Shown here: positions 22,850-34,540 of the stretch, in pieces
How positions within the stretch are numbered: position 1 is the first letter of the stretch
Layout: the number at the start of each line of letters is the position of its first letter
Source of the DNA: Buddleja alternifolia
Lineage: Eukaryota; Streptophyta; Magnoliopsida; Lamiales; Scrophulariaceae
Direction of reading: 5' to 3'
Length of the DNA: 64,000 bases
NCBI GenBank assembly: GCA_019426215.1
Contig: CM033400.1
Coordinates: 17,840,568 to 17,904,567, forward strand
Position numbers and translations under genes: made by a program
The notes under the pieces: model-generated
What the model was told of the DNA's origin: nothing
What the model saw: only the letters and a program-made list of their open reading frames with translations
Database searches by the model: none

Positions 22850-23100
22850 TAGGGATGGCAACGGGGCGGTTTCGGGTCGGTTCTATCAGAACCGGAACCG
22901 CTTAGTCTAAGCGGTTCCTGGAACCGGAGCCGGAACCGCATAGTGAAGGAACCAGAACCGCTAGACCCGCAAGGACCCGTGTAGGAACCGGAACCGCTAC
23001 CCGCAAGTACCCGTTTAGGAACCGGAACCGATAACTGCAAGGACCCGTTTAGGAACCGGAACCGATACCCGCAAGACTTCTTAGGAACCGGATCTGCGAG
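22850..23100. repeat. Left subterminal repeats of hAT (GGAACCGGAACCG)
   Basis: About seven copies of GGAACCGGAACCG or close variants lie within 250 bp of the TIR. Several fall in a tandem unit of about 40-45 bp that includes GCAAGNACCCGTTTAGG. An internal palindrome CCGCTTAGTCTAAGCGG lies near 22898. hAT transposases bind subterminal motifs, so these are probable binding sites. Confidence 0.75.
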
Positions 23101-23426
23101 ACTCGCGAGTCGAGACCCCCTTTATATATATATATTATTGCTTGTTATTGTGATAAATTTTGAAAAATTTCACTCCCTAATTCGAAATCCGAAAGAGGGA
23201 ATGTTCAAGCTAATGTTCTAACTCATCAACTCATACCATTAATTTAGTGCAAGGTTTCATTATATCCATCTAGTTAGCAGGCAATGCATTTTGACTTGCT
23301 TAAGCATTATTGCTAGTTTTTTTACATCACATTACAAATACTCATATTTCAAAATAAAATTTAATGGGTCATTATTGCTCTCAAGTATCTAAATATAAAC
23401 CAGTCACATATTAGACACATCACAAT

Positions 23427-23542
23427 CTCCAGCCGATTCAATTCTATTCAATGCAAAAGGGATGATACATTACACTAGTTAGACATAGCAAACTCCAGCC
23501 GATTCAATTCTATTCAATGCAAAAGGGATGATACATTACACA
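23427..23542. repeat. 66-bp direct tandem duplication in hAT 3' region
   Basis: CTCCAGCCGATTCAATTCTA begins at 23427 and again at 23493. About 50 bases are identical in both units, ending in GATGATACATTACAC. It lies between the transposase stop and the left terminus. Confidence 0.85.
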
Positions 23543-23685
23543 ATTAAAGTTCCACAAAAGTCATGCTTTAATAAGATAAAAGTTAAAAAAGAGGAAGCAA
23601 AAAGGAATGAAGAACTAAGCATCAAACTAAGATGATTCAATGTTTCGACATAATTAAATTTATCAATTGTGACATAATAATTAAA

Positions 23686-25950
23686 TTAACTAAGTCGTTC
23701 AACGCCACATTCTTCTTCTTCCTCCTCCTCCTCCTCATCCAATATCGTAGGGCAAGCCGATAAATTACCAAACGTGGGACAAGTACCTAACAAAATAAAC
23801 AAAGAAATAGTGAATAATAATAATAATAATAATAATAATGTAACATTAAATGATAAAATCGAACTCAAAGTTTACTTACCATTTTTCTCTTTCCATAACC
23901 AAGAACGAGAACACATCAACGCCTCCACAGTCGAAGGATGGAGCCTACTCCGATGTGGGCTTATCAATCTTCCGCTAGTACTAAAGGCGGATTCTGATGC
24001 AACTGTTGAAACCGGAATAGCTAAAATATCTCTTGCCATAATTTGTAAGATAGGATATTTCAATCCATTTACCTTCCACCAACTCAACACATCAAAATTT
24101 TGCGTTCTTGGCAAGACACTCTCCTCCAAATATACATCCAACTCAGAAGTCAAAGAAGCTGGAGTAGTAAAACGTGAAGCCACAAATCGATCATAACCCT
24201 CTAGAGAATCAAATGTGGATGCACTAGTGACATCAAAAACACCACTGCGCATAATGCTTCCAAGGTTTCCCCTACTACTTGAGCTTGAGCTATCGCTCCT
24301 CATAGTTGTAGCTCTCGACTGATAGTCACTCAACAACTTATAACAATTATGACGAATTTCATCAATTTTAGACTGCGATGTTTCGCCATAAATCAGTTGG
24401 AAGTAATACTCAACCAATATCATCTTATACCTCGGGTCTAAAACAGCAGCAACCCCCATCATGACATGACAAGTTTTCCAATACTTGTCAAATTTTCTCA
24501 ACATTTTATCTGACATGTTTTGAATCATCCAATTTGGACTATTTGCCCACTCATTTAATTTTATCTTAATATCACAAATACTTGAAAAGTAAAAGTTCGA
24601 AGTAGGATACAAAGTCCCAGAGAACATCTTAGTTGCTTTATAAAAAACTTTCAACTTCTCACAAATTTCTATTGCATTTACCCAATCCTCATCAGTTGGT
24701 AGATCTTTGTAGTATTTCTCTCGAAGTTTAACTCGTGGAAAAACATCCTTATAGAAAATAGCAGTTTCGAGCATCAAATAAGTGGAATTCCAACGAGTTT
24801 TACAATCAAGAGACAATCTTTTAGTACTATTTATATTCAACTGATGACGGACACATTCCTCAAATCTTTCTACTCTAGCAGGTGAAGCAGTCCAAAAAAC
24901 CACACTATCTCGTATCCTCTCAACTGCATCATTAATTACTCCTAAACCATCTTTAACAATCAAATTAAGAATATGAGCACAACAACGCATGTGTATTACC
25001 TTTCCATCCAATGGCAAATCTTTGTTTGGGAGCTTTTCCAAGATGTGATCAATCATAGCATCATTAGTCGTACAATTGTCTACGGTGATTGTCGATAGTT
25101 TCCGATCGATGTTCCAATCGACCAACGTATCAATAAGATGGTCCGACAAAGCTTCGGCGGTATGTGGAGCTTGAACATATATAAACCTACACAAAGTAAT
25201 TGAATATCACAAGTAAAATTTCCAAGTACATAAACGCAATAACAAATCTAAATAATTAAATTATTTAAAATACCTCAAAATGCAACTTTGTAAGATCCAT
25301 GAATCGTCAATGTAATGTCCCGTAATCGCCATAAAGCCTTTCTTGCTGTTGCTTGATGTCCACATGTCAATTGTGATGGCAATTCGACACTTAAGCTTCT
25401 CTAAAGATTTGCGACACTTGACCTTCTCATCACCATAAATCTTCATAATGTCATTCTTAAGAGTGTTTCTCGAGATCATCTGAAAGCTTGACTTGAAGCT
25501 AGCAACGAACTCCCGAAAGCCAACATGCTCAACCATGCTTAGAGGATAATCATGTAGAACAACCATCATGGCAAGTTGACGTCTTGTTTCTTCTTCATTG
25601 AATGTTTTATGCTCTTGGCTTCCAACGACTTTCTTGTTTGCCATCGACGGGCTTTGACGAACACCGCTACCTCCGGACCTTTTTTTACAAGAGATATTAT
25701 AATGCTTGCTTAAGCTAGATGTTCCATTTTTACTAGGAGCCTTGATTTTTGTTCCACAATACTTACACTCTCCATATTGACACCCGTCAACCTTAATTCT
25801 TTTGAAGTGAGCCCATACGTCTGAAGTTAGCTTCCTTTTACCAGAAACAATATCACTTCCCAGTTCAATATCTCTACAACTATCCCCCATCTCCGTACTA
25901 CTATCTCGTAAATCGATGGATGGTAGAGAATCACGTTCTTCTGGTTCCAT
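23686..25950 (-). CDS. hAT transposase (three exons, 694 aa)
   Basis: Exons on the minus strand are 25950-25274, 25186-23880 and 23786-23686. The introns (25273-25187 and 23879-23787) have GT/AG borders, and the exons total 2085 bp in one open frame. ATG 25950 is chosen because TTTGCAG, a likely acceptor of a leader intron, lies directly before it. The protein has a BED zinc finger (about residues 45-90; Cys62, Cys65, His83, Cys88) and a catalytic core with TVDNCTTNDAM and RCCAHILNLIVKDG. RWNST-type sequence comes next, then a C-terminal hAT dimerisation domain with YPILQIMARDILAIPVST and ASESAFS, whose Glu matches the family's catalytic Glu. A Glu-rich tail ends the protein. The length is usual for Ac-like transposases. 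It would act in the nucleus on its own termini. No stop or frameshift is visible. Confidence 0.9.
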
Positions 25951-26833
25951 CTGCAAATCCAAAGGCCAAAAAGTGTTCCTTAATAAACTTCCTTGGAAAC
26001 AATTTAGACCAGGCGGAATCATCAGTGGGAGTCAAATGGTAATCAGAAAACATCTCATTTTTCCATGTTTCGTTGTTGGACGAAAGCAATTCATATCGAA
26101 AAGTATGTGATGATAATGGAGTTATAGAATTTGTACAATCCTTACTCAGAACAAGTCCATACAAATGAGATATGAGTATCAAAACTTTGAATGTAATTAA
26201 AGAATTCTTGTTTCAATCCAAAACACGAAGAACAATGTTACAGCATGGTACAGGAGCCAAACCCTGCAAGTGCAGCAATATATATAATAAGATAACAAAA
26301 ATCAATTCCATCAACCATGAGCAGGTGGTCAAAAATTAGAAATTTCCCATCTTTTAGCTCTAAAAACTATCAGAAACCCTCTACTGAAACTGCGCCCCTG
26401 TTTTCTTCAAACATCCATATAGACAGATGATAATGCACGGCTTCATCAACTTGATGAAATACCAAATTTTTATCAATTAAGGTTGCGCATTTCAAATAAT
26501 ATTTACATAGGAAAAAGAATCGATAATTTATTTCAACTAGACATTTTCACAAACACTTGGGGGGCCTTTGAGTTTTGACATACCAAATAAAGAGAAGATT
26601 AGACTAGCTTGCTCGGCTACTGGAAAAAGGGGGGTGTTCGGCCGCCGGAAAGTGGAGCCCGAGCAGCGACGGTGGTTGGTGGTGGGTTGAGAGTTGAGAC
26701 TTGAGAAATTGGGAGTTGAGAGAAGTGTTCTTCTTCTTCGGTTCTTCCCTTGTTTTCTGATTTGAAACTTTGGGCAAAAAATCAAAATTAAAATAGATTT
26801 AATAGAACCCACTACTAAAAAAAAATTAAAAAA
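25951..26833 (-). other. Presumed promoter and 5' leader of hAT transposase
   Basis: About 0.9 kb lies between the likely transposase ATG and the right subterminal repeats, with only short open frames. A probable splice acceptor TTTGCAG abuts the ATG, so a non-coding first exon with an intron is likely. The donor was not identified with confidence. Confidence 0.5.
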
Positions 26834-26947
26834 AAATCGGTTCCGGGTCCTACTCGGAACCGACCCGGAACCGCTGGGGCCAAAAATTCTTAGAACCGGA
26901 ACCGTCGGGTCGGTTCCGGGTCCTACCCAGAACTGTTGCCATCCCTA
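26834..26947. repeat. Right subterminal repeats of hAT
   Basis: CGGTTCCGGGTCCTAC occurs twice, with GGAACCG variants in both orientations, within 115 bp of the right TIR. It mirrors the left end, but with fewer copies. Confidence 0.75.
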
Positions 26948-29584
26948 TGCTAGACTACGTCATATTTCCAAAAAAAGGATTCGAAGCCTATCAAGTCATT
27001 TGAATATTATGATTTGAATGAATTGACTACTTGCTAATTTTGTCTTAAGAGAAAAATGACCAAGTTACCTTTCACCGGGAAAGGAGAGCGAGCCAAGGAG
27101 GTGTTGGATTGGATCTACGCCAACGTGTTTGGTCCTCTTAGCATAAGTGGAGGGGGGTGCAATTACTTCATAACATTTACAGATGATTACTCACGGTATG
27201 GTTATGTGTATCTGATTAGATACAAGCCTGAGTCTTTTGAGAAATTTAAAAAGTTTAGACACGAAGTAGAAAGGCATATGGGAAAGAATATAAAAGCTCT
27301 TCGATCTGATCGAGGAGGTGAATATCTTTCCACTGAATTTCTTGATTATTTAAAAAAGAATGTGATTCTCTCACAGTGGACTCTGCCTGGCACGCCTCAA
27401 CTGAATGGGGTAGCTGACTGTAGAAATTGAACCTTGTTGGACATGGTTCAATCCATGATGAGTTTCACTGAAGTTCCAAACTCCATGTGGGGCTATACAT
27501 TGGAATTCGCGGCTTATCTGTTGAATAAGTTGTCTTCCAAGTCTTTGCCAAAGGTTCCATAGGAGTTGTAGTGTGGTAAGATACTCTCATACAAACACCT
27601 TAAGGTGTGGGGATGCACTGCTTACGTGAAGCAGCTTGTGGGAGATAAATTGGATGCAAGATCCATGCTATGCAAGTTTGTGGGATATCCAAAGAAAACT
27701 CTCGGATATTATTTCTATGACCCCTTGGAACAAAAAGTTATTATTTCAAGGAATGCGACTTTCTTGGAGAAAGAATTTCTATTGGATAGAAAAGGGTTGG
27801 TCATTATGATTGAGGAAACTCAAAGTAATGAGACACCTCAAGAACTATCGACACTTTCTCCTAATACCACACAAGCAAGAAATGAAGACCAACCTAAAAA
27901 TACACAACTTTTGAGAAGATCCGAAAGGGTCTCGTTCTCCCCTGAAAGATGTTTCGGCCATTTATAAGAGAGCAAATCAGAGGACCCTCAAATCGGTTTA
28001 GATCCTAAAAGATATGAGGAAGCAATGTTGGATATTAATTCGGGAAAATGGCTAGAAGCCATGAGATCTGAAATGGACTCCATGTACTCCAACAAGATAT
28101 GGACCTTGGTAGGCCCACCTGAATGTATTAAGCCTATTGGCTGTAGTGGGTTTACAAGCGAAAGCTTGGAACGGATGGACAGGTTGTAACCTATAAGGCT
28201 TGACTCGTGGCGAAAGGGTTCACTCAAACATAAGGAATTGACTATGAGGAAACTTTCTCGCTGGTGGCGATGTTGATATCCATTAGGATTCTTCTAGCTA
28301 TATCTGCATATCTTGACTTTGATATTTGACAGATGGATGTGAAAACTGCAGTTTTCAATGGGGACATTGAGGAAGAGATATACATGTAGTAGCCAGAGGA
28401 TTTCATATCCAGAGGGGGCGAACACAAGGTATGTAAGCTCCAGAGATCCATTTATGGACTCAAACAAACTTTCCAAAGCTGGAATTGGCATTTTGACACT
28501 GTCATACAAAAGCATGGATATGTTCAAAATGCTAATGAAGCGTGTGTGTACAAAAAGTTTAGTGGTAGCGCGGTCACATTCTTAGTACTTTACGTTGACA
28601 ACATCCTCCTAATTAGAAACGATATAGGATTGATGCAATCAACTAAAGTATGGTTATCCAATCAATTCTCCATGAAGGATATGGGAGAAGCATCTTACAT
28701 ACTGGGTATGAAGATCTACTGAGATAGATTGAATAGGCTGCTAGGTCTCTCTCAATCCTTGTATATCGGTAGAGTGCTAAAAAGGTTTAACGTGTAAGAA
28801 TCCAAGAGAGGATTCTTACCTATGGGACATGGAATCACTCTTTCCAGGGCAATGTCTCCCAAGACAAGGCAAGAAAGAGAGAGGATGTCTCGTATACCTT
28901 ATGCATCTGCCATAGGTAGCATAATGTACTATATGATATGCACAAGACTTGATGTAGCATATGCACTGGGAGTGTGTAGTCACTATCAGGTGAATCCCGG
29001 TAAAGAACACTAGACCACAGTCAAGGCAATTCTTAAGTATCTAAAGAGAACTAAAGATTTGTTCTTAGTCACTGGGAATGGAGAATTAGAATTAGAGTGC
29101 TTCATAGACTCTAGTTTCCATACGTATGTGGATGACTCAAAGTCTGTTTTGGATTTTGTCTTCTTGCTTAATGGTGGCATGGTGAGTTAGAAAAGTACGA
29201 AGCAATCCACTATCGATGACTCCACCACTGAAGCAGAGTATATTGCAGCTTCGAAAGCTGCAAAAGAAGCTATTTGGATGAGGAACTTCATCCAGGAATT
29301 GGGTGTCGTTCATTTGTTGTTAACTCGGTACTCGGTACCGGTGTACTATGATAACAATAAGGCTATTGCGTAATCACAAGAGCCTAGGTCTCATCAGAAA
29401 TCCAAGAACATACCAAGGCGATACCATTTAATCGGGCGCATCGTTGGGAAAGGCAAAATCCGAATGGATCATGTGGACTCGACAGATAACGTAGCATACC
29501 CCCTTTACCAAACTCATTAGCAAAAAGGTATTTGGCAAACATCTCACAAGGATGATACTCAAAGACATGGGCAATTGTCTCTAG
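26948..29584 (+). pseudogene. pol: Copia integrase-RT-RNase H of element B, broken
   Basis: Past the hAT duplication the copia pol resumes. It gives an integrase core (VFGPLSISGGGCNYFITF, then LRSDRGGEYLS, then NGVADCRN where AERRN is usual, so the catalytic Glu is altered) and the integrase C-terminus (WGCTAYVKQLVGDKLDARS). RT begins IWTLVGPPECIKPIGC and soon loses frame; a YVDN box near 28594 replaces YVDD. RNase H has SRIPYASAIGSIMYY, STTEAEY and a terminal LKDMGNCL ending at a natural stop 29582-29584. Stops and frameshifts are spread throughout, notably at 27428, 27560 and 28187, and across the RT. It has no coding potential. Confidence 0.85.
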
Positions 29585-29598
29585 GTCAAGTGGGATAT

Positions 29599-29908
29599 TG
29601 ATAGAGTAGATGCCCGACGCGCCAATTTATTTGGGCACCTATCTTGTAATAGAAGCTTTATAGACAATCTTTTCCTTATAAATAAAGTCAATTATTATGA
29701 CATTCTTTATTCTTGTATTTATATCTTGCATATGTTAGAATAAAGTCCCTTAGGATCACACATGACTATGAGACGTCATCGCGCATTGGGAATGGCAATG
29801 ATGGAATACATCTCTAAGGCTGTGTCCTTAAACTATGTTCCAAGTCATGAATAAGTTTGTCAACATTAAAGATATTGACAAACCTAAAAGACTTGCTTCT
29901 GTTGTGAA
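29599..29908 (+). repeat. Start of the 3' LTR of copia element B, truncated
   Basis: TGATAGAGTAGATGCCCGAC follows a purine-rich AAGTGGGATAT tract just after the RNase H stop. The next 300 bases align with the start of the solo LTR at 19671 (read in reverse), including AATAAAGTCAATT. It is cut off near 29908 by another LTR fragment. Confidence 0.8.
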
Positions 29909-30351
29909 TCCTGGTTTATGCCCAGCGGAAACGTAAATACATATTCGGATTCACAATCGGATCACTTTTGGATTTTAATGATTTTATAATTTAGAAAATT
30001 AACATAATGATGAAATCCAATTTCATCTTTTTCACTAATCTTTTGATTTGATTAAAGACTTGATCTTCCAGGTAGTAGCAATTCGAAACTCCTGCCTCTA
30101 GATATCACGTCTGAATGAACTTGAAGAAAAATCCACCACCCTACGACACACTATGGCCGATGGTTACTAGGGAAGGAGAGAGAGATTTTTCTCTTCTTCT
30201 TTCTTTGCTGTCAAGTCTAATGTGAGTGTTAGGTTTTGACTGAACTAGTATTAGGTATATATAAGAAGTGATGAGCTTGGAATTAAGTAATTCCTTGAGC
30301 CCACACGTCTGAACGAACTTGAAGAGAAATTCACCACCTAATGACACACGA
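29909..30351 (-). repeat. Copia LTR fragment, minus orientation
   Basis: On the minus strand this ends GTTTCCGCTGGGCATAAACC and ATTCACAACA, a typical copia LTR 3' end. About 440 bp remain. A roughly 40-bp segment (GAACTTGAAG...CACCACC...GACACAC) occurs twice, near 30114 and 30313, indicating an internal duplication. No gene is seen. Confidence 0.55.
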
Positions 30352-32016
30352 TGTCTTGGGAATATGCCCTCGAATGCAAGGATGATAGATTGTAATAAGG
30401 CATAAAACAATGTAATCGTATTATTAATTAAAACCTATACATGAAGGCGTCTTTGCTTATTACTTTTTTATTGCATTCGTATAAATATGTAATTAACTGA
30501 AGGCCCAAGTACCCAAGAGTAGACTTCCCACTCCTTATGTGATAATAGAAACAACACTGGAAAAGTTAAATACTTATGTACTAAATATAGTTCGCAAGTT
30601 ATGTAATCTCAATAGGGCGTTGAGAATTACTTACGACTTATATGGTAAGAGCTCCAGTGGCGATAAGTGTTGATCGTAGTGGGAGCTAACACCATGAGGA
30701 CATTGAAGGAGATCAATGTGCTCGAACATGACTCACATCAATTTCGTCACATGGGTTTTTCACTTGTTGACAGTCAATGATGAAATTGATATAAGATGTA
30801 AAGTGTGATGAACCCTCGACTTGAGGGATTGAGTTGGAGATGTACTTGTGACATTAGGTTTGTCATTAGAGTAGTTAGATTCAGAACACCCTCGGGTGGG
30901 GTCGACCTCGAACTGCGATCTCATGCACAAGTAGCAGTCTCAACTACTTACCAAGAAAGAATTTACTCTCTTGTAGGTGAACGAGTAATTATCACTTAAT
31001 TATTTATGAGCAAGTGAGATCCAAAGTGATGAACATTTCTGTAATAGGAAACTATAGTGATCTCCACTTACTATAAATAGAAAGTAAAGATGAGTTAATG
31101 ATTTGACATTTACCATGGTCTATACTCATCAGTATAAGAGTAAAAATGGTTTGCGATCACACAATAATCATGTTGGAAAAGGTTGATAGAATGATCCTAA
31201 TCATTCGTTCTTATTTGGGTTACGGTGTGGGCTGCGAAGTAGGCTACGGGGACCCACATCCTTTGGAATCCTCCAATTGCCAAATGAGACGATCCTAAAA
31301 GAGTCACGCTTAAAAAGGGAAAAGATGAATAATAATGATGGAGTATTTTTGTAGTATAATATTAAGTATTAGATACTTAATAATATTTTTTTATGTGATA
31401 AATAAATAAATAAATTATTTTGAATAATGTATTAATAATATTAATATATAATATTTATTTCTTAGGGAAATAATATTTTAGTATTATTATTTATTATTAA
31501 TTTATTCAATTAATTTAATCGGGATAAACTAAAGAATAATAAGAGCCGATGGGGGCTGGCCATAGCCTTAAAAAGAAGCCCATGTAGGCTTGTGAAGCCC
31601 ATGTCTTTTGTTCAAATGATATAAATACATACTGGTTGTATTTTTATCTCATAAGTTCATGCGTTGAACAAAAATCCTAGCTCTAAGAATATTGTAGAAA
31701 AAGAAAAAGAAAAACTCTCTCTCCCCTCCCACTCTAGTAGCCGCCTCCTTTGAGGTAGAGAAGCAGGATTTTTCTTCCATCAATTCCCGCGTACGATTTA
31801 AATGTAGAACGTTTGTGCTACTTAGATCAAAATCAACCGTCGATTCGTGATTTGGAAGACTGAAGGGCAAGATAATCACTCTACAACAAGTAAGTGATTT
31901 TAATCTTTCTTTTCATATACGTAGTTGTTTACAACTAGACCCTGGTAGATCCTGTTTGGGAATAAGAAAACTTTTGTTGTACCGCTTCTGCTGTTTTGAT
32001 ACAATTATTCCCAACA
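30352..32016 (+). repeat. 5' LTR of copia element C
   Basis: 1665 bp, starting TGTCTTGGGAATATGCCC and ending CAATTATTCCCAACA. The ends are an imperfect inverted pair (TTGGGAAT against ATTCCCAA). A primer-binding site follows. The region contains an AT-rich block at 31330-31520 and no open frame of note. Confidence 0.75.
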
Positions 32017-32017
32017 G

Positions 32018-32030
32018 TGGTATTAGAGCC
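32018..32030 (+). other. Primer-binding site of copia element C
   Basis: TGGTATTAGAGCC, one base after the LTR end, with one mismatch to the iMet complement. Confidence 0.85.
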
Positions 32031-33713
32031 ATAGCGAGGGGTTGACATATATGAATTTAGCGGGTGATTATGTATGTTGGCATGTTTTACCACTTTTCGA
32101 TTGCATGAACAATATGAAGATTTAAAGTGTTTTTATTTTCAGAGGTTTAGATATATTTTGATTAATTATAAACCATTTCAAAATTGTTTTTGATGTTTAA
32201 AATTATTGGATATTACATGAAAAATTCGGGGTTCGAGAACCCAGTTGAAATCTGGTTGGAAAACCCACCACCAGGAGGATGGAGGGGCTATGCAGTTGCT
32301 GCGCAGCAACATGCTGCTATTGGTTGAGAATTTGGCCGCGCAGCAATAGCCCAATCCCAAAGGATCCTAGGTGTGTCGGACCAGGCCCGACAGATAATTT
32401 TTTTTTATTGAATAATTATTTTAAATGTAATTTTATTTTGGATTTAAAATTAGATTTTATTTCTAAAATGAAAATTGATTTGAAAATAATATTCACTTTC
32501 ATGCAATTTTAATTTCAATATTAATAGTGTGACTTTTTATTTGAAACTAAATACAATGATAGGGAATCATTGTATAATTAAAATATGATTTTAATGCTCA
32601 AGATAAATTTAAGCCCTCAAAATTATTTAACACTGAATTAAGAATTAGATTTTAATTCATGAATCAAATATGTCTTTGTTTTCTTGCTTTCGATATCATA
32701 TCATGTGTAACATGTTTATGTGATGGGGATACAATCCATGGACTTAGGCTTTTCTTTTGGTGTATTTCTTTTTATGGATTGTAAAGGCCGGTTTGAGCCT
32801 ATGTATTTTATTACTTTTATTAGAATGATGTATAGGCTATTTAAAATCATTGTAATAGTTAAAAATAAATAGAACCCATGAAAAAGAGATACAAGAGAAG
32901 CACGAAGGAGACAAGAGGCGTTCAAGGAAGCTTAGTTGTAGGTCGTTTTTCTTCAATGATTAGGGCACTGGCTTGGCCTAATCTAGGAAACATAGTCCAT
33001 GGGTTGTATGTTTCTAGCTTTCTAGGATTGCTTTATTTTGCTATATCCATTTTTTGTGCTTTTAAAATAGATAATGTGCAAAGTGAGACCAATATAATCA
33101 AACCAAAATTCTCCCAATATTATATATGAAGTTGTAAAGGATATGAGGTATCCCTCCCTCCACTGAACTTAAGAGACTTATATTTTTCCTGACATATAGC
33201 TTTTCACTTGTTCTGGGGGTTCTATGCCTAGGTAGGATATGATCCTTTTCTTAAGCGCATTTAACGCCTTTGGTCGAAGCAAATTTCTTGTCAAATACCA
33301 GCATAAGGTTGAAAGGTGAAATTCAACTGTTAGATCAATGGAAAGTCAGAGGGCTAGCTTAGATGAATCATAAACCATAATTATCACATAGGTTGAGGTT
33401 TAGTGAATCATGGGAAAAAGATGATTGAACCATTCACATGGTGGATCAGTGTGAGACACCTTTTATAACACGACTGGGCCAATTAACTGGAATAAGGTGC
33501 AACCCACGAAATCTTATAAGGAATTCAATCACCACTACGAAGTCCACCAACGAGGACTTCGGAATTTCACAGTGGGAGTGTGATATTTCGAAAAATGTAG
33601 TGGGAGCCAAGTTCTTTTTATTAAAGCCCTTAAAAATTACTTGGAACACGGTTACATTAATTCTAATTAAATCTCCTTTATTTCTACAGTAACTTTATAT
33701 CTCTCTTGATAAA
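32031..33713 (+). other. 5' leader of copia element C
   Basis: There is no supportable gene in this 1.7-kb stretch. Short open frames exist (for example 32878-33129), but none shows a known motif. The length is close to that of the element B leader. Confidence 0.6.
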
Positions 33714-34540
33714 ATGACTATTAATCCCTTATCTGTTTTACTAGAAAAAAATCTTTACTGGTCCAAATCATGTGGATTGGCTCTGTAATTTAAGAATTGT
33801 CTTAAACATGGAATCACTGGGATATGTGTTGGACGCCGATATCCCAGCTGCGCTGGGGGCACAGGCCACTCAGGAAGTTCATGAGGCCCATGAAAAATGG
33901 GTGAAGGATGATATCCGAGTGCGCGGGTACATACTGGGCTCAATGTCAAATGAGCTGCAGCGTTCCCATGATCAGATGACCTCGTCTAGAGCAATTCTTG
34001 CATACTTGGCTGAGCTCTATGCAGAGCATAGTCGAATGGCTCGATATGAGATATCAAAAGATCTATTCGACGCAAAGATGAGAGAAGGAGAAAAAGTTGG
34101 TGATCATGTACTGAAAATGATTTCCAGAATTGAGAGACTTCAAGCTCTTGATTTTACCATGAATCCCACACTCCATACTGATCTCATCCTTCAATCACTT
34201 CTTGACTCCTTTTCTTCTTTTGTGGTTAATTTTAACTGCAACGAGATTGAGTGCAACTTAGCAGGGCTAATGAACAAACTCATGACTGCTCAATCTCAAA
34301 TGAAGCCTAAAGGAAAGGAGACTGCTATGGTCATCTCTCAAGGCCCTAAAAAGCCAAAGAAGAAGAAGAAAAAGACCAAAAAGCAATTTGGAGTCAATAA
34401 AGGAAAGGGTAATTCTCCCACATTCAAGAAAAGTAAGGGGCCAAAGAAGGATGACAGATGCCTGTCTTGCGGTGAACTAGGTCACTAGAAGGGGGATTGC
34501 CCTAACTTGAGCCGTGGTGGTGCTTCAGGTATGGAACTAT
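33714..34540 (+). pseudogene. gag: Copia gag of element C, broken
   Basis: ATG 33714 begins MTINPLSVLLEKN. Within a run of seven A the frame shifts, and the protein continues as FTGPNHVDWLCNLRIVLNME, the copia gag signature. An open stretch to 34488 carries the UBN2-type gag core, a lysine-rich segment and a zinc knuckle CLSCGELGH in which a TAG stop follows the His. The remaining KGDCP lies beyond the stop. Another stop occurs near 34550. The gag would have made the particle. Three lesions make it non-functional. Confidence 0.85.

Larger units (their letters stand above)
22850..26947 (-). mobile_element. Complete hAT DNA transposon, 4098 bp
   Basis: Perfect 13-bp terminal inverted repeats, TAGGGATGGCAAC at 22850 and GTTGCCATCCCTA ending at 26947, are flanked by a perfect 8-bp duplication TGCTAGAC (22842-22849 and 26948-26955). 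Eight-base duplications and TA(G)GG-type ends are hAT hallmarks. The interior has one transposase gene on the minus strand with two short introns, and GC-rich subterminal repeats of a GGAACCGGAACCG motif at both ends. It sits inside the pre-integrase region of copia element B. All parts needed for autonomy can be seen, but activity cannot be judged from sequence alone. Confidence 0.95.
17161..29908 (+). mobile_element. Copia LTR retrotransposon (element B), degenerate and nested
   Basis: The order is a 5' LTR remnant, primer-binding site (19703), long leader, gag (21607), damaged protease, integrase, RT and RNase H to 29584, then the start of a 3' LTR at 29599. A solo LTR (17445-19671) and an hAT transposon (22850-26947) interrupt it, both with clean target duplications that let the copia sequence be rejoined. 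The LTR ends CCAACCCAACA and the type of LTR start (TGATAGAGTAGATGCCC) are shared with the solo LTR and with 43456-45564. So at least three members of this LTR family are present. Many stops and frameshifts in every domain show it is long dead. Confidence 0.82.

Noticed and set aside
22849..23040. Open frame rich in Gly, Ser and Pro at the hAT left end
   Set aside because: It is a translation of the subterminal repeats, starts at the terminal repeat itself and has no gene-like signals.
26537..26812. 91-codon minus-strand open frame upstream of the hAT transposase as a second hAT gene
   Set aside because: It has no recognisable domain and lies in the presumed promoter and leader region. It may be part of an untranslated exon.
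32878..33129. 83-codon plus-strand frame with a hydrophobic segment in the copia C leader
   Set aside because: A single short frame with no homology that I recognise and no coding-like context. It could be checked by transcript data.
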